64,000 nucleotides of DNA. Origin: Rufibacter latericius (lineage in GTDB: Bacteria > Bacteroidota > Bacteroidia > Cytophagales > Hymenobacteraceae). Each line of letters opens with the position of its first letter. Within the stretch, counting starts at the first letter, position 1. Both the position numbers and the translations under genes were made by a program. This document shows, in pieces, positions 1-8,437 of the stretch. The notes beneath the pieces are model-generated. The model made no database searches and was not told the origin of the DNA. It saw only the letters and a list, made by a program, of their open reading frames with translations. Where the stretch lies: positions 248,001-312,000 of the forward strand of contig NZ_RJJD01000008.1 of assembly GCF_003721515.1 (NCBI RefSeq), read 5' to 3'.

Positions 1-1
1 C

Positions 2-2272
2 ACTTTGTCCCGGGTGGCTTTCGGGACGTATTCTGTCTCGGTGAGTTTTATTGGCTATGAGAGTTTCACCCGCACCGGAGTAACCGTTTCAGACAAAGAC
101 TCTGAGGTGGTTTTAGGCCGCATTGTGCTTAAACCCGTGCAGAACAAACTGAAGGAAGTAACCGTGGTAGGCGAGAAACCATTGGTAGAGGACAAAGTGG
201 ACCGCATGGTGTACAATGCCGAGCAGGACATCACCAACATTGGCGGCAATGCCTCAGACGTGCTCAAGAAAGTGCCTTCGCTTACGGTAGACCTAGACGG
301 GAACGTGCAGTTGCGCGGATCGGCTAACGTTCGGGTGCTCATCAACAACAAGCCCTCCAGCATCATGGCCAACAGCGTGGCAGACGCTTTAAAGCAGATT
401 CCGTCAGACATGATCAAAACTGTGGAGGTGATTACCAGCCCGTCGGCTAAGTATGACGCCGAGGGTACTGCCGGTATCATCAACATCATCACGAAGAAGA
501 ACACGATGTACGGCGTGAACGGAAGCGTGAGTACCTCAGTGGGTACGCGAAACTCCAACGGAAACGCCAACGTGAACGTGCGGCGCGGCAAAGTGGGCTT
601 TAATGCCAGCTTAGGTACCCACCAGCAATACAACGGCAAAAATGAAAGCGAACTGCACCGCATTACCAATCCGGATACTGAAGGAGAAAGCACCTTGAAC
701 CAATTGGGAGAATCTAAGCGCCGAGGCGGCGGAGTGTACGGGCAGATTGGGTTTGATGCCGATCTAGACTCCCTGAACACGGTGACGGGCGGTGTTAATG
801 TGTACCGCGGTTATGGCCGCAACCAGGGATTACAACACTCCCAAACCAGTAGAGCTAACACCTTCCAGGAAATTGAGAACGTAATGCGGGGAAGGAACAA
901 GAACGGATCGGTAGACCTGAACCTGGGCTACACCCACATCTTCAAACCACAACAAGAGCTTTCAGTACTGGCACAGTGGAACAAAGGGGCCAACACCAGC
1001 GCCACAGACCAGGACATTTTCCTGAACCAGAACTACGCCCTTGACACGCTCCTACGCAACACCAATGACGGTAGTAACCGCGAGATGACATTCCAGGTAG
1101 ATTACGTGCATCCGTTCCAAAACAAAACCCAATTGGAGATTGGCACCAAAGGCATCCTGCGCCACGCTGAAAGTGACGCCTTGTACCGCAGCATTCGGCT
1201 GTCCACGGAGGCTGAGCAGTTGCGGCCCAACCAGTTCACCTATGACCAGGATGTGTACTCCACCTATGCTTCGTACGGCTTCAAGTTCCTGAAAAACTAT
1301 AACGTGAAATCAGGCGCCCGTTTTGAGTACACCAACATTGATGGCCAATACATTCAACCGTACCAAGACCCGTTCACCGACAACTATTACAACTTCATCC
1401 CCAACATCCTTATCTCCCGCACTATCAAAAGCCAGACGTTCAGGGTAGGTTATACCCAACGGATTCAACGACCGCAGATCTGGTACCTGAACCCGTACGT
1501 GAACATCATTGATGCCAAGAACGTGTCGTTCGGGAACCCGGAACTGGAGCCCGAGTTGTCGCATTCGTATGAGTTTGGCTACAGCAATTACTTTAAGACC
1601 AGTTCCATTAACCTGTCTCTGTACTGGCGCCAAACCAACAACGCCATTGAGAGTTTCAGGAGAGTGGTGGGGGAGCCGGGCGCCCTGCAACCTTCAGATG
1701 AAGTTTTGTGGCAGCAGAAAGATGTGGCGTATACCACGTACTACAACATCGGGAAGAATGCGACTTACGGCTTGAGTTTCTCGGGGAATACCAAACCGGT
1801 GCCTAAATGGAACATTGGCGGAAGCTTCAACCTGAACTACATCAAGCTTCAGAGCAACGTAGCGGACCGAATCCAGAGCAATGCGGCCATGCAGTACAGC
1901 GTGAACGCGAACTCGGGGTATGACTTCGGGAAAGGATTGGCGGCGCAGTTCTTCGGGTCGTTTAGTTCGCCCCGGCCCAGCATTCAGGGAAAATTCTCGG
2001 GTTTTTATTATTCCAGCTTCAGTGTGCGTAAGGAGCTGTGGGAAAAGAAAGGCACCTTGAGTATTGGGGTAGACAATCCGTTCAGCAAGACCATTCAGTT
2101 CAAATCTGAGCTGGCCAATGATTACTTCCTGCAGAACAGCATCAACCAGAACTATAACCGAAGCGTGCGGGTGAGTTTCTCGTACCGTTTCGGGAAAATG
2201 GAGATGAACCAGAAACCGCGCCGCAGCAAGTCCATCCGCAACGATGACGCCAAAGGCGGAGAAAGTAACTAA
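2..2272 (+). CDS. TonB-dependent outer membrane receptor, 5' end cut off by the window
   Basis: Outer membrane beta-barrel family receptor that would import a substrate using TonB energy. The frame is open from base 2, so the signal peptide and most of the carboxypeptidase-like regulatory domain lie outside the window; by alignment with the paralogue that follows, roughly 100 residues are missing. Visible are the end of that domain (SFIGYESF), a plug region with QLRGSANV and SAKYDAEGTAGIINI, and a long Tyr/Asn/Gly-rich barrel ending in SFSYRFGK followed by a short basic tail. No SusD-like partner is adjacent, so a SusC/SusD glycan utilisation role is not supported. Substrate unknown. A terminator hairpin follows the stop. 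Confidence 0.88.
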   Translation, partial: TLSRVAFGTYSVSVSFIGYESFTRTGVTVSDKDSEVVLGRIVLKPVQNKLKEVTVVGEKPLVEDKVDRMVYNAEQDITNIGGNASDVLKKVPSLTVDLDGNVQLRGSANVRVLINNKPSSIMANSVADALKQIPSDMIKTVEVITSPSAKYDAEGTAGIINIITKKNTMYGVNGSVSTSVGTRNSNGNANVNVRRGKVGFNASLGTHQQYNGKNESELHRITNPDTEGESTLNQLGESKRRGGGVYGQIGFDADLDSLNTVTGGVNVYRGYGRNQGLQHSQTSRANTFQEIENVMRGRNKNGSVDLNLGYTHIFKPQQELSVLAQWNKGANTSATDQDIFLNQNYALDTLLRNTNDGSNREMTFQVDYVHPFQNKTQLEIGTKGILRHAESDALYRSIRLSTEAEQLRPNQFTYDQDVYSTYASYGFKFLKNYNVKSGARFEYTNIDGQYIQPYQDPFTDNYYNFIPNILISRTIKSQTFRVGYTQRIQRPQIWYLNPYVNIIDAKNVSFGNPELEPELSHSYEFGYSNYFKTSSINLSLYWRQTNNAIESFRRVVGEPGALQPSDEVLWQQKDVAYTTYYNIGKNATYGLSFSGNTKPVPKWNIGGSFNLNYIKLQSNVADRIQSNAAMQYSVNANSGYDFGKGLAAQFFGSFSSPRPSIQGKFSGFYYSSFSVRKELWEKKGTLSIGVDNPFSKTIQFKSELANDYFLQNSINQNYNRSVRVSFSYRFGKMEMNQKPRRSKSIRNDDAKGGESN

Positions 2273-2295
2273 GCCATCCATATCCCCCTTTCACC

Positions 2296-2328
2296 AGAAG
2301 CACTCTCAACGGGGTGCTTCTTTTTTTT
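2296..2328 (+). terminator. Rho-independent terminator after the first TonB receptor
   Basis: AGAAGCAC pairs with GTGCTTCT across a 10-nt loop and runs into a tract of nine T residues. Confidence 0.85.
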
Positions 2329-2706
2329 GCCCAATCGTAGCCGGGGTACATGTTTCGACCTAAGACCGTTTCTTCCTGGAGGGTTGCTTTCCGGAACTTG
2401 TGCTTCTAATCACAGCCCTTCATCGTTTCTGGCTTCTTTTGAAAAGATCGTCTTCAAAGTAAGTGCTGAAGATGATTTAGGCCTGATTTTCAAAAAATAG
2501 CATCAAAACAAAATTTTTTTAGAGTTCAGGCAACCGCTTCGGTTTGTCGCACATCTAATAGACAGTTGCGCGCATCAACTGCTTACCAATCCCTTAACCA
2601 GATGCCATTCTCCTTACCACCCGGCTACAGACCGTAGCTGCGGACAGGAAAAGTGCGTCCCTGTGAACCTGATGTGATACACCCTAGCTACTTCAAAAGA
2701 AATCCG
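2329..2706. other. Intergenic region between the two receptors
   Basis: About 380 bases without a credible gene. It holds one degenerate dispersed palindrome (2476-2509) and, just before the second receptor, small hairpins (GCTAC/GTAGC near 2622-2638; ACAGG/CCTGT near 2643-2664) that could be leader structure. No riboswitch consensus was recognised. Confidence 0.5.
2476..2509. repeat. Dispersed palindrome, degenerate copy
   Basis: The left half TTTAGGCCTGATTTTC is close to consensus and the right half is decayed (AGCATCAAAAC). Confidence 0.5.
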
Positions 2707-5163
2707 ATGCGTCTCTCAATCCTTGCTTCCCTGTTCTTTCTTTGTCTCATCATATCTTCGCCTTTGCAGGCTCAGTCCCAAAGCCTAGCCGGAAAAATCT
2801 CTGGCCAGGTACTGGACTCCCTTACCACAAAACCCGTGGCATTTGGCACCGTTACGCTCACCAGCACCGCCACCGGCAAACCCATAGATGGCACCATCAC
2901 CGATGAAAAAGGCAGCTTCAGCTTCTCCAAAGTAGCGTACGGAGCTTATTCAATTTCTGTAAGTTACCTGGGGTACGTTACCTCTTCTTTGCCTTCTTTC
3001 ACCATTTCAGCCGATAAACAGGAGATTATCCTACCCCATCTCAGCCTGAGATCAAATGTCACCAAACTGCAGGAAGTGACGGTGGTGGGCCAGAAAGCAT
3101 TGATAGAAGACAAAGGCGATCGCCTGGTGTACAACGCCGAGCAGGATATCAGCAACCAAGGCACCACCGCCTCAGAAGTGCTCCGGAAAGTGCCCTCAGT
3201 AACGGTGGATGGAGACGGCAACGTGCAGCTCAGAGGCAGCGCCAATTTCAAGGTGCTAATGGACGGCAAACCCTCCAGCATTCTGGCTAACAATTTAGCC
3301 GATGCCCTGAAACAGATTCCGGCGGACATCATCAAGAGCATAGAGGTGATTACCAGTCCGTCGGCGAAGTATGATGCCGAGGGTACAGCCGGCATCATCA
3401 ATATCACCACCAAAAAGAACAGCCTGCAAGGTGTGAACGGGAAAGCCAGCCTTTCTCTGGGCAACCGCTACCGAAACGTGAATGGCAGCCTCAACGTGAA
3501 GAAAGCCAAATTTGGCCTGAGCACCACCCTGAGCGGCTATGACAACAACCAGCGGAGACTCAATGTGGTGAACCGAACTAATGACGGAGAGCTTACCCTC
3601 CAGCAGGAAAGCCGTAATCTTTCCCTGAACCATGGCTTCTATGTCAAAGCAGAACTGACTTTTGACCCAGATACGTTGAACGCCTTCCATCTGGGCGTCT
3701 CTACCCGGCGCAACTACTTCTCGGGCTCTGGTTACCAAACCACCCTGAACCGGGGCGCAGGCTCTGACCAACTTCCGGTGGCATACTCAGACCTGAAAAA
3801 TCCCTGGAATGGCGGGGGCTATGACATGAACTTCGGGTATACCCGCACCTTTAAGCCCAAGCAGGAACTGACCTTTCTGGCTCAATTGAACCACAATGAG
3901 TCCAATGACCTCTATGACAACCTGCTCTACTCTCCCGAGGCCCCGTTAGTGCAACGCCAGAAAAACGACAACACCGCGCCCAGCGAGGAGAAAACCCTGC
4001 AACTGGATTACACCCAAACCTTTAAGAATGGCAGTAAGCTGGAATTGGGCGCCAAAGCCATTTTCCGGGATGCCAGCAGCCGCACCACCTACACCTATGC
4101 CTTCCCAACCCAAGCGGATTCCACCAACCTCAATAACTTTGACTATGACCAGGATGTAAAGGCGGCGTATGCCACTTATGGATTCCAGCTGAAGAAATTT
4201 GATGTGAACCTGGGCACCCGCTATGAGCACACCAACACCAAAGGCGTGTTTCTGAACTCCCAATGGGATGAAGCTGCCCAGGAAACCCAGTTAGTGCGGA
4301 GCACCTTCAAAGACGCTTACCAGAACGTGATTCCCAGCCTGAGCATTTCCCGCACCATTGACACCATCCACACCGTGCGGGTGAGTTACACCCAGCGCAT
4401 CCAGCGTCCGCAAATCTATTCTTTGAACCCTTTCCTGCAGCTGGAAGACTTTAACTTCGGGTACCGCGGCAACCCTACTTTGGATGCTGAATTGACCCAC
4501 GCATATGAGATCGGCTATAACACCTATTTCAAAACTACCTCTATTAACGCATCGGTGTTCCTGCGCCAGACAGACAATTCTATCCAACAGGTAGTAGCGC
4601 CCGAGCAGCTGGTGGTGAATGATCAGTTGCGGGAGGTCATGCTGATCACCCATGACAACATAGGCAAAAACAAGGTGTACGGCCTCAGCCTGTCGGGCGC
4701 TACCAAGCCCTTGGCCGCCTGGACCATCAGCCCTAGCCTGAACCTGAATTACGTGGTGTTAGAAGACAAAAGCCAGAAAAGAGAAGGGCTGCAATACAAC
4801 CTGAACCTGAGCACCAGTTATGAGTTTGGCAAAGGCCTTACCGCACAAGCTAACGCTGGTTACAATTCCAAGAGCAAAATGCTGCAGGTGAATATCGGGG
4901 AGAATTACTACGCCGGTTTCTCGGTACGCAAGAAAGTGATGAAGGACAAAGGCTCGGTTAGTTTCGGGGTAAATAATCCGTTCTCCAGTACCATTAACTT
5001 CAAGTACACCGTAGTTACGCCTGGTTACCAGCAAACGGCACAAAACATCAACTTCAACCGCACCTTCCGGATTGGCTTTGACTGGACCTTCGGGAAGATG
5101 CAGGCCAGCCAGAAACAAAAGAAAACCATAGAGAACGATGATGTCTTGAGCGGTGGGAAATAG
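2707..5163 (+). CDS. TonB-dependent outer membrane receptor, full length
   Basis: Complete 818-residue paralogue of the preceding receptor. The ATG at 2707 is preferred over an upstream in-frame start because it opens directly into a signal peptide (MRLSILASLFFLCLIISS, cleavage near LQAQ). Order: signal peptide, CarboxypepD_reg-like domain (about 27-110), plug (about 120-235, with QLRGSANF and SAKYDAEGTAGIINIT), then a beta-barrel ending FDWTFGK with a charged tail. The plug is very similar to that of the upstream gene while the barrels differ more, which is consistent with tandem duplication and divergence of substrate. A convergent palindrome/terminator separates it from the next gene. Confidence 0.92.
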   Translation: MRLSILASLFFLCLIISSPLQAQSQSLAGKISGQVLDSLTTKPVAFGTVTLTSTATGKPIDGTITDEKGSFSFSKVAYGAYSISVSYLGYVTSSLPSFTISADKQEIILPHLSLRSNVTKLQEVTVVGQKALIEDKGDRLVYNAEQDISNQGTTASEVLRKVPSVTVDGDGNVQLRGSANFKVLMDGKPSSILANNLADALKQIPADIIKSIEVITSPSAKYDAEGTAGIINITTKKNSLQGVNGKASLSLGNRYRNVNGSLNVKKAKFGLSTTLSGYDNNQRRLNVVNRTNDGELTLQQESRNLSLNHGFYVKAELTFDPDTLNAFHLGVSTRRNYFSGSGYQTTLNRGAGSDQLPVAYSDLKNPWNGGGYDMNFGYTRTFKPKQELTFLAQLNHNESNDLYDNLLYSPEAPLVQRQKNDNTAPSEEKTLQLDYTQTFKNGSKLELGAKAIFRDASSRTTYTYAFPTQADSTNLNNFDYDQDVKAAYATYGFQLKKFDVNLGTRYEHTNTKGVFLNSQWDEAAQETQLVRSTFKDAYQNVIPSLSISRTIDTIHTVRVSYTQRIQRPQIYSLNPFLQLEDFNFGYRGNPTLDAELTHAYEIGYNTYFKTTSINASVFLRQTDNSIQQVVAPEQLVVNDQLREVMLITHDNIGKNKVYGLSLSGATKPLAAWTISPSLNLNYVVLEDKSQKREGLQYNLNLSTSYEFGKGLTAQANAGYNSKSKMLQVNIGENYYAGFSVRKKVMKDKGSVSFGVNNPFSSTINFKYTVVTPGYQQTAQNINFNRTFRIGFDWTFGKMQASQKQKKTIENDDVLSGGK

Positions 5164-5175
5164 CCTTGGTATTCA

Positions 5176-5220
5176 CGCTGGTTTAGGGCCTGTTTTCAGA
5201 AAAAGGGTCCTAAACCAGCG
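5176..5220. repeat. Dispersed palindrome acting as a convergent terminator
   Basis: Arms CGCTGGTTTAGG and CCTAAACCAGCG pair perfectly over 12 bp around a core GCCTGTTTTC/GAAAAAGGG-like centre. It lies between convergent stop codons (5163 and 5224), so it may end transcription from both sides. Confidence 0.8.
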
Positions 5221-5223
5221 GCC

Positions 5224-5865
5224 TTATTCTGTTTCCCCTGCCTCCTGCTCAGCAGGGGAATGGAACCGGTTTCTGTCCTCCTCTAACCGCATAACGGCTT
5301 TCTGCACCTCATAGCAGGCCAGCATGTACAGCCTGAAAGGCTCTCCCCTTTTCAAGACCTCCAGCAAAGCCACAATCTCGGGTATATACACCTTCGCGAA
5401 ACTGAAGTCGTGCTGGATGATGTCGCGGGTGTTGTCAATAATGTCGGCGAGTTTGATGGTCTGGGCGCGGGAAGAGATTTGGGCCAGGCGCTCAACTTCC
5501 ATCTGTTTGCGGCGTTTGCGGTTGTGCCCCGGGGCATTCTGTTTGGTGAACTGATCGGTAAGGTCGATGACCATCTGCAGGACCTCGGCGGGTTTCACGA
5601 TGGTGCCCTGGCAAACTTCCTCCAGAAAGACCTGCAGCTGGGGTTCGGTTACCGGAGTATCTTCCAGTACATCGTGCAGGAGGGCGGCCATGACCATGCC
5701 ACTGGTGCCACTGTAGGCCATTACGGTTTGGGCCACCCGCTCCAGGTGCTTCACATAGGGTTCATTGTGGTATTTGCGGCGCTGCTCCCCGTGCGCATCT
5801 ACAGCGAACTGCCAGACCCTCTGCTCCAGCGCATTCAGAAATAAAGGACATTCCAGGTCTTCCAT
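5224..5865 (-). CDS. HD-domain protein of the RelA/SpoT-hydrolase (small alarmone hydrolase) type
   Basis: 213 residues, a stand-alone HD domain. Metal-site residues of the (p)ppGpp hydrolase fold are visible: H40 in YVKHLERVA, H64-D65 in ALLHDVLEDTP, and D141 in KLADIIDNTRDI, the counterpart of KLADRLHN in SpoT. There is no synthetase, TGS or ACT domain, so if active it would hydrolyse alarmones or related nucleotides only. Family assignment is from motifs; the substrate is inferred. It ends convergently with the TonB receptor across the palindrome, and appears to be transcribed alone. Confidence 0.75.
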   Translation of the reverse strand: MEDLECPLFLNALEQRVWQFAVDAHGEQRRKYHNEPYVKHLERVAQTVMAYSGTSGMVMAALLHDVLEDTPVTEPQLQVFLEEVCQGTIVKPAEVLQMVIDLTDQFTKQNAPGHNRKRRKQMEVERLAQISSRAQTIKLADIIDNTRDIIQHDFSFAKVYIPEIVALLEVLKRGEPFRLYMLACYEVQKAVMRLEEDRNRFHSPAEQEAGETE

Positions 5866-6206
5866 AAGAGAGCTGATGAGTGATTCTGAACCTATTCCCT
5901 ACCCTGACTATTAGGGGAGGCATTTTGATCCTGTTTTACGGAAACCAGGCAGAAAGCAGCTGACAGGTTCAAAATAGAGAATTTATTACCCGTGTCCTGT
6001 TCATAAATAAGCTTTGATTTTTGAAGCCCCCAACCCGTCCAAAGCCAACTCCATATTATTGATAATCAGGACACAACCTAAATATCGGTCCCTCAAAAAG
6101 AAAGTATCCCGAAGCAGGAGCATCAGATTGAATGTTCCGAATAAATGAGTACCTTAAGGTATAGTAAGTGCCTAATATTTAGAACGACCGGTTTATAAGT
6201 GAGGCA
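5866..6206. other. Divergent intergenic region
   Basis: About 340 bases between divergent genes; it must contain promoters for both. AT-rich stretches are present, but no -33/-7 pair could be picked with confidence. Confidence 0.4.
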
Positions 6207-7823
6207 ATGGCAAAGAAACTATCCTTTTTTACAGCCCTTTTGGCAGTAGTGCTCCTGATTGCGCAATCCTGTGCGAAGCATTATTTCCGGTCTACCTATC
6301 AGGATGCCAACGCTTTGCTCCACCATACCAAAAACCTTCAGACTAAGCCTTTCTTAAAAGCCCACCTCAGAAACGGGGACATCTGCATCCTGAAAGACAC
6401 CTGGGGAATAGATACCACGTTGAACACGCTTCAGGGCCACGGCACCAAATACGATTTCAACCGAAACGTACTCCAGGAAGGTGCCCTCTCCCTTCCCATG
6501 GATAGTGTTTCCATTTTTGAAACCAACACTAAACTACAAACCTCAGAAAAAGAGAGAATTGCGGCCCTAGCCATATTGACGGGCGTTGATATAGCGGTAG
6601 GCATTTTGTGCCTGGCCAACCCCAAAGCGTGTTTCGGGTCATGCCCTACTTTTTACCTGAAGGAGGAAGACAGTTTCCATTATGCAGATGCCGAGGGGTT
6701 CTCCAATGCCATCAGCCCGTCTCTGGAGTATTTTGATATTGATGCGCTAAACAACCCGGCTGTCTCTGGAGATACTTTCTCTCTTTACATGAGGAACGAA
6801 GCCCTGGAAACCCATTGCCTGCAGGAAGTAAAGCTCTTGGCGTATCCCAGGAAAGAAGGGGAACGCGTCTATCAATCCCCCACCAATGACTTTTATCTGT
6901 GTTATAACAAGTACGCTCTTTCCTTAGGTACCGGACCCGAAGGCAACATCACCTCGCTGCTCCAGCAGGAAGACCGGCAGGAGCGGTTTTCGTTAGCCGA
7001 TGAAGCGAATCTAAGCACCAAGGAAACCCTTTCCCTGACCTTTGACGGAGTGCAGAACCCAGAGAACCTGGGCTTAATCCTCCACTTCCGGCAAACCCTG
7101 ATGACCACGTATTTTATCTACAGTGCCATGGGGTATATGGGTGACGAGGTGGGTGACATCTTCGCTAAACTGGAGACCGGCTCTGACACAAAGGAGAAAC
7201 TGAAGGGCGGAATAAAAAAAGAATTAGGCGATGTAGAGGTCTACCTCTGGGAAGAACAGAAGAAAGTTTGGGTGTTGCAATCAGGGCTGAACGAGACGGG
7301 GCCCATTGCCATAAACCGGCAGTTTGTTCCGTTGCAAAACAGGTCCCGCAGCCCTACCATCAAGATGAAAATCGTCCTGAATAAAGGCTTGTGGCGCCTG
7401 GATTATGCGGCACTCACCAATATCAAAGAGCAGGTACAACCAGTAGTTCTTTCGCCAACCGGTATTCTCAAGGATGGGAAACCAGACGCTGCCGCTTTGA
7501 GAACCCTTAACCATTCTACCCAGCACTTGATCTCTATGCCAGGCAATGATTTCCAATTCAATTTTACTTTACCGTCCCCAGCAACCGACTATGAATTGTT
7601 CCTTTTCTCCAAAGGCTATTATCTGGAATGGATGCGGGAAAACTGGCTACAGGAGAAAGATCTGCTTAAGCTGAAACAGATGATAGACAAACCCAGGAAG
7701 TACCTGCAAGGAGAGGCAAAAAACTACAAACGCTATGAAAGCACCATGGAGAAACAGTTCTGGGAATCTAAGATCGATACCAAAACATTTTCAGCCTTTG
7801 AGCACCAGGCTCCTCTTCCCTAG
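6207..7823 (+). CDS. Lipoprotein of unknown function (CFGSCPTFY motif)
   Basis: 538 residues beginning with a lipoprotein signal (hydrophobic run ending IAQSC, lipidated Cys22). A hydrophobic stretch around residues 122-145 leads into CFGSCPTFY, whose paired cysteines look like a conserved motif. The rest is a mixed alpha/beta soluble protein with no enzyme signature that I recognise. It probably faces the periplasm or the outer membrane. The next gene overlaps its 3' end, so the two are likely co-transcribed. I cannot assign a function. Confidence 0.8.
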   Translation: MAKKLSFFTALLAVVLLIAQSCAKHYFRSTYQDANALLHHTKNLQTKPFLKAHLRNGDICILKDTWGIDTTLNTLQGHGTKYDFNRNVLQEGALSLPMDSVSIFETNTKLQTSEKERIAALAILTGVDIAVGILCLANPKACFGSCPTFYLKEEDSFHYADAEGFSNAISPSLEYFDIDALNNPAVSGDTFSLYMRNEALETHCLQEVKLLAYPRKEGERVYQSPTNDFYLCYNKYALSLGTGPEGNITSLLQQEDRQERFSLADEANLSTKETLSLTFDGVQNPENLGLILHFRQTLMTTYFIYSAMGYMGDEVGDIFAKLETGSDTKEKLKGGIKKELGDVEVYLWEEQKKVWVLQSGLNETGPIAINRQFVPLQNRSRSPTIKMKIVLNKGLWRLDYAALTNIKEQVQPVVLSPTGILKDGKPDAAALRTLNHSTQHLISMPGNDFQFNFTLPSPATDYELFLFSKGYYLEWMRENWLQEKDLLKLKQMIDKPRKYLQGEAKNYKRYESTMEKQFWESKIDTKTFSAFEHQAPLP

Positions 7824-8310
7824 CCTGCTTCTTATTTTCCTGGGGGCCTGTGGCTTCCCCAAATACTTACCATCTACAGATCAGATCGATGTGCATCAGT
7901 ATGGGTCCTACATCAAACTACAGCCCAAGCAGGGGGCCTTGATCAAGGGGGAATTGATAGCGGCAAGTGACAGCTCCCTCGTTCTTTTAACAGAACCTGC
8001 AGGCGAATGCTTGACCATCCATCAAAGCGCTATCAGACAATATAGAATTCAGTATGCGCAACCAAAAAGATATGGGTGGTCTATTCCGGTGTATACCTTA
8101 TTCACCCTGGCACACGGCTATTACGGCGCCTTCACCCTTCCCCTCAATCTTTTGGTCACTACCGCGGTGACGATAGGAGGCATCAATTCATTTTCTTACG
8201 AAGGCAAAGGAAAAACCCTGACCTTTTCGGGTTTAGACAAGTTCGCCCGATTTCCGCAGGGAATTCCGAGGGGACTCAAATTAGCAAACCTCAAACCAGC
8301 CCCAAAATAG
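7798..8310 (+). CDS. Small lipoprotein of unknown function
   Basis: About 170 residues. I choose the TTG at 7798 because it gives a compact lipoprotein signal (LLFPSLLLIFLGAC, lipidated Cys about residue 19) and a short 26-nt overlap with the upstream stop; an ATG at 7735 in the same frame would overlap by 89 nt. Two hydrophobic segments (YTLFTLAHGYYGAF and LLVTTAVTIGG) lie near residues 95-130. The middle part (GALIKGELIAASDSSLVLL) resembles a small beta-barrel fold, but this is a guess. Likely translationally coupled to the preceding lipoprotein. Confidence 0.7.
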   Translation: MSTRLLFPSLLLIFLGACGFPKYLPSTDQIDVHQYGSYIKLQPKQGALIKGELIAASDSSLVLLTEPAGECLTIHQSAIRQYRIQYAQPKRYGWSIPVYTLFTLAHGYYGAFTLPLNLLVTTAVTIGGINSFSYEGKGKTLTFSGLDKFARFPQGIPRGLKLANLKPAPK

Positions 8311-8362
8311 GTTTTCCACTTTTATAGGTAGGCCTACAGCCGATTAAATCCTCTGAAAAATG

Positions 8363-8410
8363 AAATCCGTTTAGGGCCTGTTTCTGCTAAAACAAGCTCT
8401 AAACGGATTT
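8363..8410. repeat. Dispersed palindrome acting as a convergent terminator
   Basis: AAATCCGTTTAG and CTAAACGGATTT are perfect 12-bp arms around GGCCTGTTTC...AAAACAAGCT. It sits between convergent genes ending at 8310 and 8438. The outer arm sequence differs from the copy at 5176, but complementarity is kept. Confidence 0.8.
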
Positions 8411-8437
8411 TGATTTTGTCTTTATCTAAAGCAACAT

